From: Voacanga thouarsii
Taxonomy: Eukaryota; Streptophyta; Magnoliopsida; Gentianales; Apocynaceae
Reading direction: 5' to 3'
Assembly: GCA_026120185.1 (NCBI GenBank)
Contig: JANUWF010001726.1
Coordinates: 1,322,501-1,386,500 of the forward strand
DNA: 64,000 nucleotides
How positions within the stretch are numbered: the first letter of the stretch is position 1; the number at the start of each line of letters is the position of its first letter. Shown piece after piece: positions 61,140-64,000 of this stretch. The notes below the pieces were generated by a model. That model was given only the letters and a program-made list of their open reading frames with translations, had not been told where the DNA came from and did no database searches. A program made the position numbers and the translations under genes.

Positions 61140-61960
61140 AATGCAATATACCAACTAACTATTACCAACTGACCACTGTAGTCGGTAATTACCAATTGAT
61201 TACCAACCGAAATGAAAATTGAGAAAATTTAAAATTTTTCCAACCACTTACCATCAAACATAATCGGTTGGTAAATAGTTGGTTGGTAATCAGTTGGTAA
61301 TTTGGTGGAATATATTTACCAACCGATTACCAACTAACAACACTCGGTTGGTAATATTATCAGTTGGTAATCGGTTGGTAATTTAATGGAAAAAATTTTA
61401 CCCACTGATTACAAACCAAAATATATTGGTTGGTAATGTATTCAGTTGGTAATTTGGCAGGAAAATATTTACCAACTAAGTAACAACCGATAACAATCGG
61501 TTGGTAATATATTCAATTGGTAATCGGTTAATATTTTAATTTAAAAATTTTACCGATTGATTACTAACTGAAATGTATCGGTTGGTAATATATTTAGTTG
61601 GTAATCAGTTGGTATTTTAATTTAAAAATTTTACTAACCGATTACTAACTGTAATATATCGACTAATAATATATTTAGTTGGTAATCGGTTGGTATTTTA
61701 ATTTTAAAATTTTACCAACCGATTATTAAGTGAAATGTATCAGTTGGTAATCGGTTAGTATTTTGGTTGGTAATTTAATTTTAAAATTTTATAGATCGAT
61801 TACTAACCGAAATGTATTAGTTGGTAATATATTCAGTTGGTAATCAGTTAGTATTTTAATTTAAAAATTTTACCGACTGACTACTAACCAAAATGTTTTG
61901 GTTGGTAAACCTAATCAGTTGATAATCGGTTGATATTTTGGTTGGTATTTTAATTTAAAT
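61140..61960. repeat. CACTA subterminal repeat array
   Basis: Dozens of copies of the core TTGGTAATCGGTTGGTA and its complement ACCAACCGATTACCAA, mostly in alternating orientation around short AT spacers such as TTTAAAAATTTTA. Subterminal repeats of this kind bind CACTA transposase in En/Spm. The alternating strands give many small hairpins. Confidence 0.85.
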
Positions 61961-62184
61961 TTTTTTTAAAAAAATGAAATATGCCACGTGACAACACGTG
62001 GCGACCACATGGCGCCACACTAGAAAATCCTTCCCTTTCCTGCTGGTAAACCTAATAAGTTGGTAATCGGTTGATATTTTGGTTGATATTTTATTTAAAT
62101 TTTTTTTAAAAAAAATTAAATATGCCATGTGACAACACGTGGCAGCCACATGGCGCCACACTAGAAAATCCTTCCCTTTCCTGC
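61903..62184. repeat. 141-bp tandem duplication in CACTA
   Basis: Unit 1 61903-62043 and unit 2 62044-62184, nearly identical. Each contains TGCCACGTGACAACACGTGG (one base differs in unit 2) and ends CCTTCCCTTTCCTGC. Each unit carries two CACGTG-like (G-box) words. Confidence 0.85.
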
Positions 62185-62189
62185 CCACA

Positions 62190-62250
62190 ACCAAGAGTCG
62201 AACCTGCGTCTCTATTGTGGAGGCGTAGTGTTCCAACCACTGTGCTACGT
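62190..62250 (-). other. tRNA-like pol III box pair in CACTA
   Basis: On -, GTAGCACAGTGGTTGG (A-box-like, 62248-62233) is followed about 30 bp later by GGTTCGACTCT (B box, 62203-62193). The surrounding arms do not fold into a full cloverleaf. It could be a SINE head or a captured tRNA fragment. Confidence 0.55.
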
Positions 62251-62269
62251 TATTGTTTGTGCAAATTGG

Positions 62270-62880
62270 AAGCACATATTATATTTATTTACTTCTTACA
62301 AAATATTACAATTATATGAAATACACTTCTAAAATTTGTAAATTTTTATTTAAATAAATAAATAAAGTAAATTTTTTTTATCACTTTTATTTTTTTAATT
62401 TTTTAAAATTTTAATTTGCTTCTATTTATCAAAGTATATAATTATTCTATACATATATTCCTAAATGATATAAATTTTATTTTTGAATTAATAATAAAAG
62501 TAAGCAATTTTTTCATGTCTTTAGTTATAATTTTTTTTAATATAATAAATAATTTTGAATTTAGAAAACTCAGTTCATAATTTTTTAATTATGTAAATAT
62601 TCATAACTAAATAGATATTAAACAATTTATCAATTAGGTGTATTAAATTTAACAATCAAAAAGTAATAATATATCTGTACATATAATTTTATTAATAGAT
62701 ATAATTTGTTATTCTTTTTATCATTATATAAAAGTTATCACTTTTATTTGTATAATAATATAAATATGTAGGCGTCATGTATATGTGTAGGATGTATTTC
62801 CATCATATTTATACTCTTCTATATACATGCACATATATAAATAGTAATTACTGTAAATCATACAAAATTAAATAAGAATT
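62270..62880. other. AT-rich interior of CACTA, no gene seen
   Basis: Very AT-rich with many stops in all frames. The phrase TATACATGCACATATATAAAT (in part) near 62822 resembles words in the tandem repeats that follow. Confidence 0.5.
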
Positions 62881-64000
62881 ATCTTTATTATTGCCTATAA
62901 ATTGTCAATATATTCGTATATTTGATTCTTTTATTTTATATTCAAATTGATAAACGTTTAAATTTATATCATATACAACAAATATTATAAAAATAACAAG
63001 TGTCAAGTATAAAACTAGAAATACTTAGTAAAGTAACTATTTTTATCCCATACTTTTAATTACTATATCACATTTTGCCTTTCTGTATACATGCACATAT
63101 ATAAATTGTAATTATTATAGATAAAATATATATATTTTCAAGTTATATGTGAATGTATATTGAGACTTAAGGTCATATATTAGTTACTTCTTAATGCATT
63201 TAGTCATTATTTGAATTCCTATATTTTTTAACTTAGTCACTTGGATAATTATATTTAAGTCCCTAAAGTTTCTAGAAGAAACCCTTACGACCATAAATTT
63301 TTTTTAAGTACAACTTATTTTAAATATCTTTTGAAAAATAACGAGCCAAGTGTAAAAATAAATAAACAAACTTTTAAAATAATTATCTTTATTAATGCAT
63401 ATAAATTGTCAATATATTCGTATATTTGATTCTTTTATTTTATATTCAAATTGATAAACTTTTAAATTTATATCATATACAACAAATATTATAAAAATAA
63501 AAAGTTTTCAGTATAAAAAGTAAAAATACTTAGCAAAGTTACTATTTGTATCACATACTTTTAATTACTATATCACATTTTGCCTTTCTGTATACATGCA
63601 CATATATAAATTGTAATTATTATAGATAAAATTTATATATTTTCAAGTTATATATGAATGTATATTGAGACTTAAGGTCATATATTAGTTACTTCTTAAT
63701 GCATTTAGTCATTATTTGAATTCCTATATTTTTTTAACTTAGTTCACTTGGATAATTATATTTAAGTCCCTAAAGTTTCTAAAAGAAACCCTTATGACCA
63801 TAAATTTTTTTAAGTACAACTTATTTTAAATATCTTTTGAAAAATAACGAGCCAAGTGTAAAAATAAATAAACAAACTTTTAAAATAATTATCTTTATTA
63901 ATGCATATAAATTGTCAATATATTCGTAAATTTGATTCTTTTATTTTATATTCAAATTGATAAACTTTTAAATTTATATCATATACAACAAATATTATAA
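62881..64000. repeat. Tandem repeat of about 505 bp in CACTA
   Basis: ATCTTTATTA at 62881, 63384 and 63891 starts successive copies (spacings 503 and 507 bp). The copies share long stretches such as AATTGTCAATATATTCGTA and TGTATACATGCACATATATA. Copies 2 and 3 are more alike than copy 1. The third is cut by the window end. Confidence 0.85.

Larger units (their letters stand above)
61128..64000 (+). mobile_element. CACTA (En/Spm-like) DNA transposon, left end
   Basis: Begins CACTACTAGAAAAATGC, the characteristic plant CACTA terminus, after a 3-bp site AAG. It is followed by about 800 bp of subterminal repeats on both strands, a 141-bp tandem duplication, a tRNA-like block and AT-rich tandem repeats. 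No transposase is reached before the window ends, so autonomy cannot be judged and the orientation is arbitrary. Confidence 0.88.

Noticed and set aside
61140..61960. Regularly spaced repeats resembling a CRISPR array
   Set aside because: The repeats alternate in orientation, have no unique spacers and lie just inside a CACTA terminus in plant DNA.
1..64000. Host genes, rRNA, or plastid/mitochondrial inserts
   Set aside because: Read for exon-like non-TE proteins, rRNA motifs and organelle genes and found none; every long coding stretch belongs to a TE.

Overview
This is repeat-rich nuclear DNA of a flowering plant. I find no host gene, rRNA gene, working tRNA gene or organelle insert. Almost every base belongs to transposable elements inserted into one another. 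Their types are plant-specific: a Sirevirus-like Ty1/copia element with a third ORF, two other copia families, chromoviruses of CRM-like and Tekay/Del-like type, an Athila-like Ty3/gypsy element, a hAT transposon and a CACTA transposon. Species cannot be read from the window; a eudicot is my guess.

The insertion order can be rebuilt from target-site duplications (TSDs) and from host reading frames that close when the inserts are removed. The oldest layer is a CRM-like gypsy element, 'I'. Its protease-RT part is on + (7530-7590 and 19794-20957) and its gag is on - (20958-22275 and 27271-27384). Into I went copia A (1-7529, +), Sirevirus-like copia B (7591-19788, -, TSD GATGA), a hAT element (22276-27262, 8-bp TSD CCTACTAT) and copia C (from 27385, -). 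B carries a solo LTR (14226-15742). The hAT transposase is split by a solo LTR of A's family (23576-25352, TSD AAATG).

Copia C spans the rest of the window. Its leader holds a 4.3-kb solo LTR 'D' (31724-36009, TSD GTACG) and an Athila-like element 'F' that has lost pol (36542-47897, TSD ATAAC). F holds a tangle of A-family LTRs (40728-47130): a + LTR with a second LTR ('H') inside it, abutting the - strand copia 'G'. Together they form a 1.6-kb-arm palindrome. C's 5' LTR is split by Tekay-like element 'E' (from 49533, TSD GAAGT), of the same family as D. E's own 5' LTR is split at 61128 by a CACTA element that runs off the window.

All coding regions are broken. E pol is the best preserved: no frameshift and four stops, each explicable by a C-to-T change. 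The most interesting items are a leader ORF in E that encodes an 11-residue repeat resembling SUMO-interacting motifs, tRNA-like pol III box pairs in the Tekay LTRs and in the CACTA element, an RNase H deletion shared by copia A and G, the large palindrome, and the Sirevirus third ORF with a duplicated polypurine-tract module.
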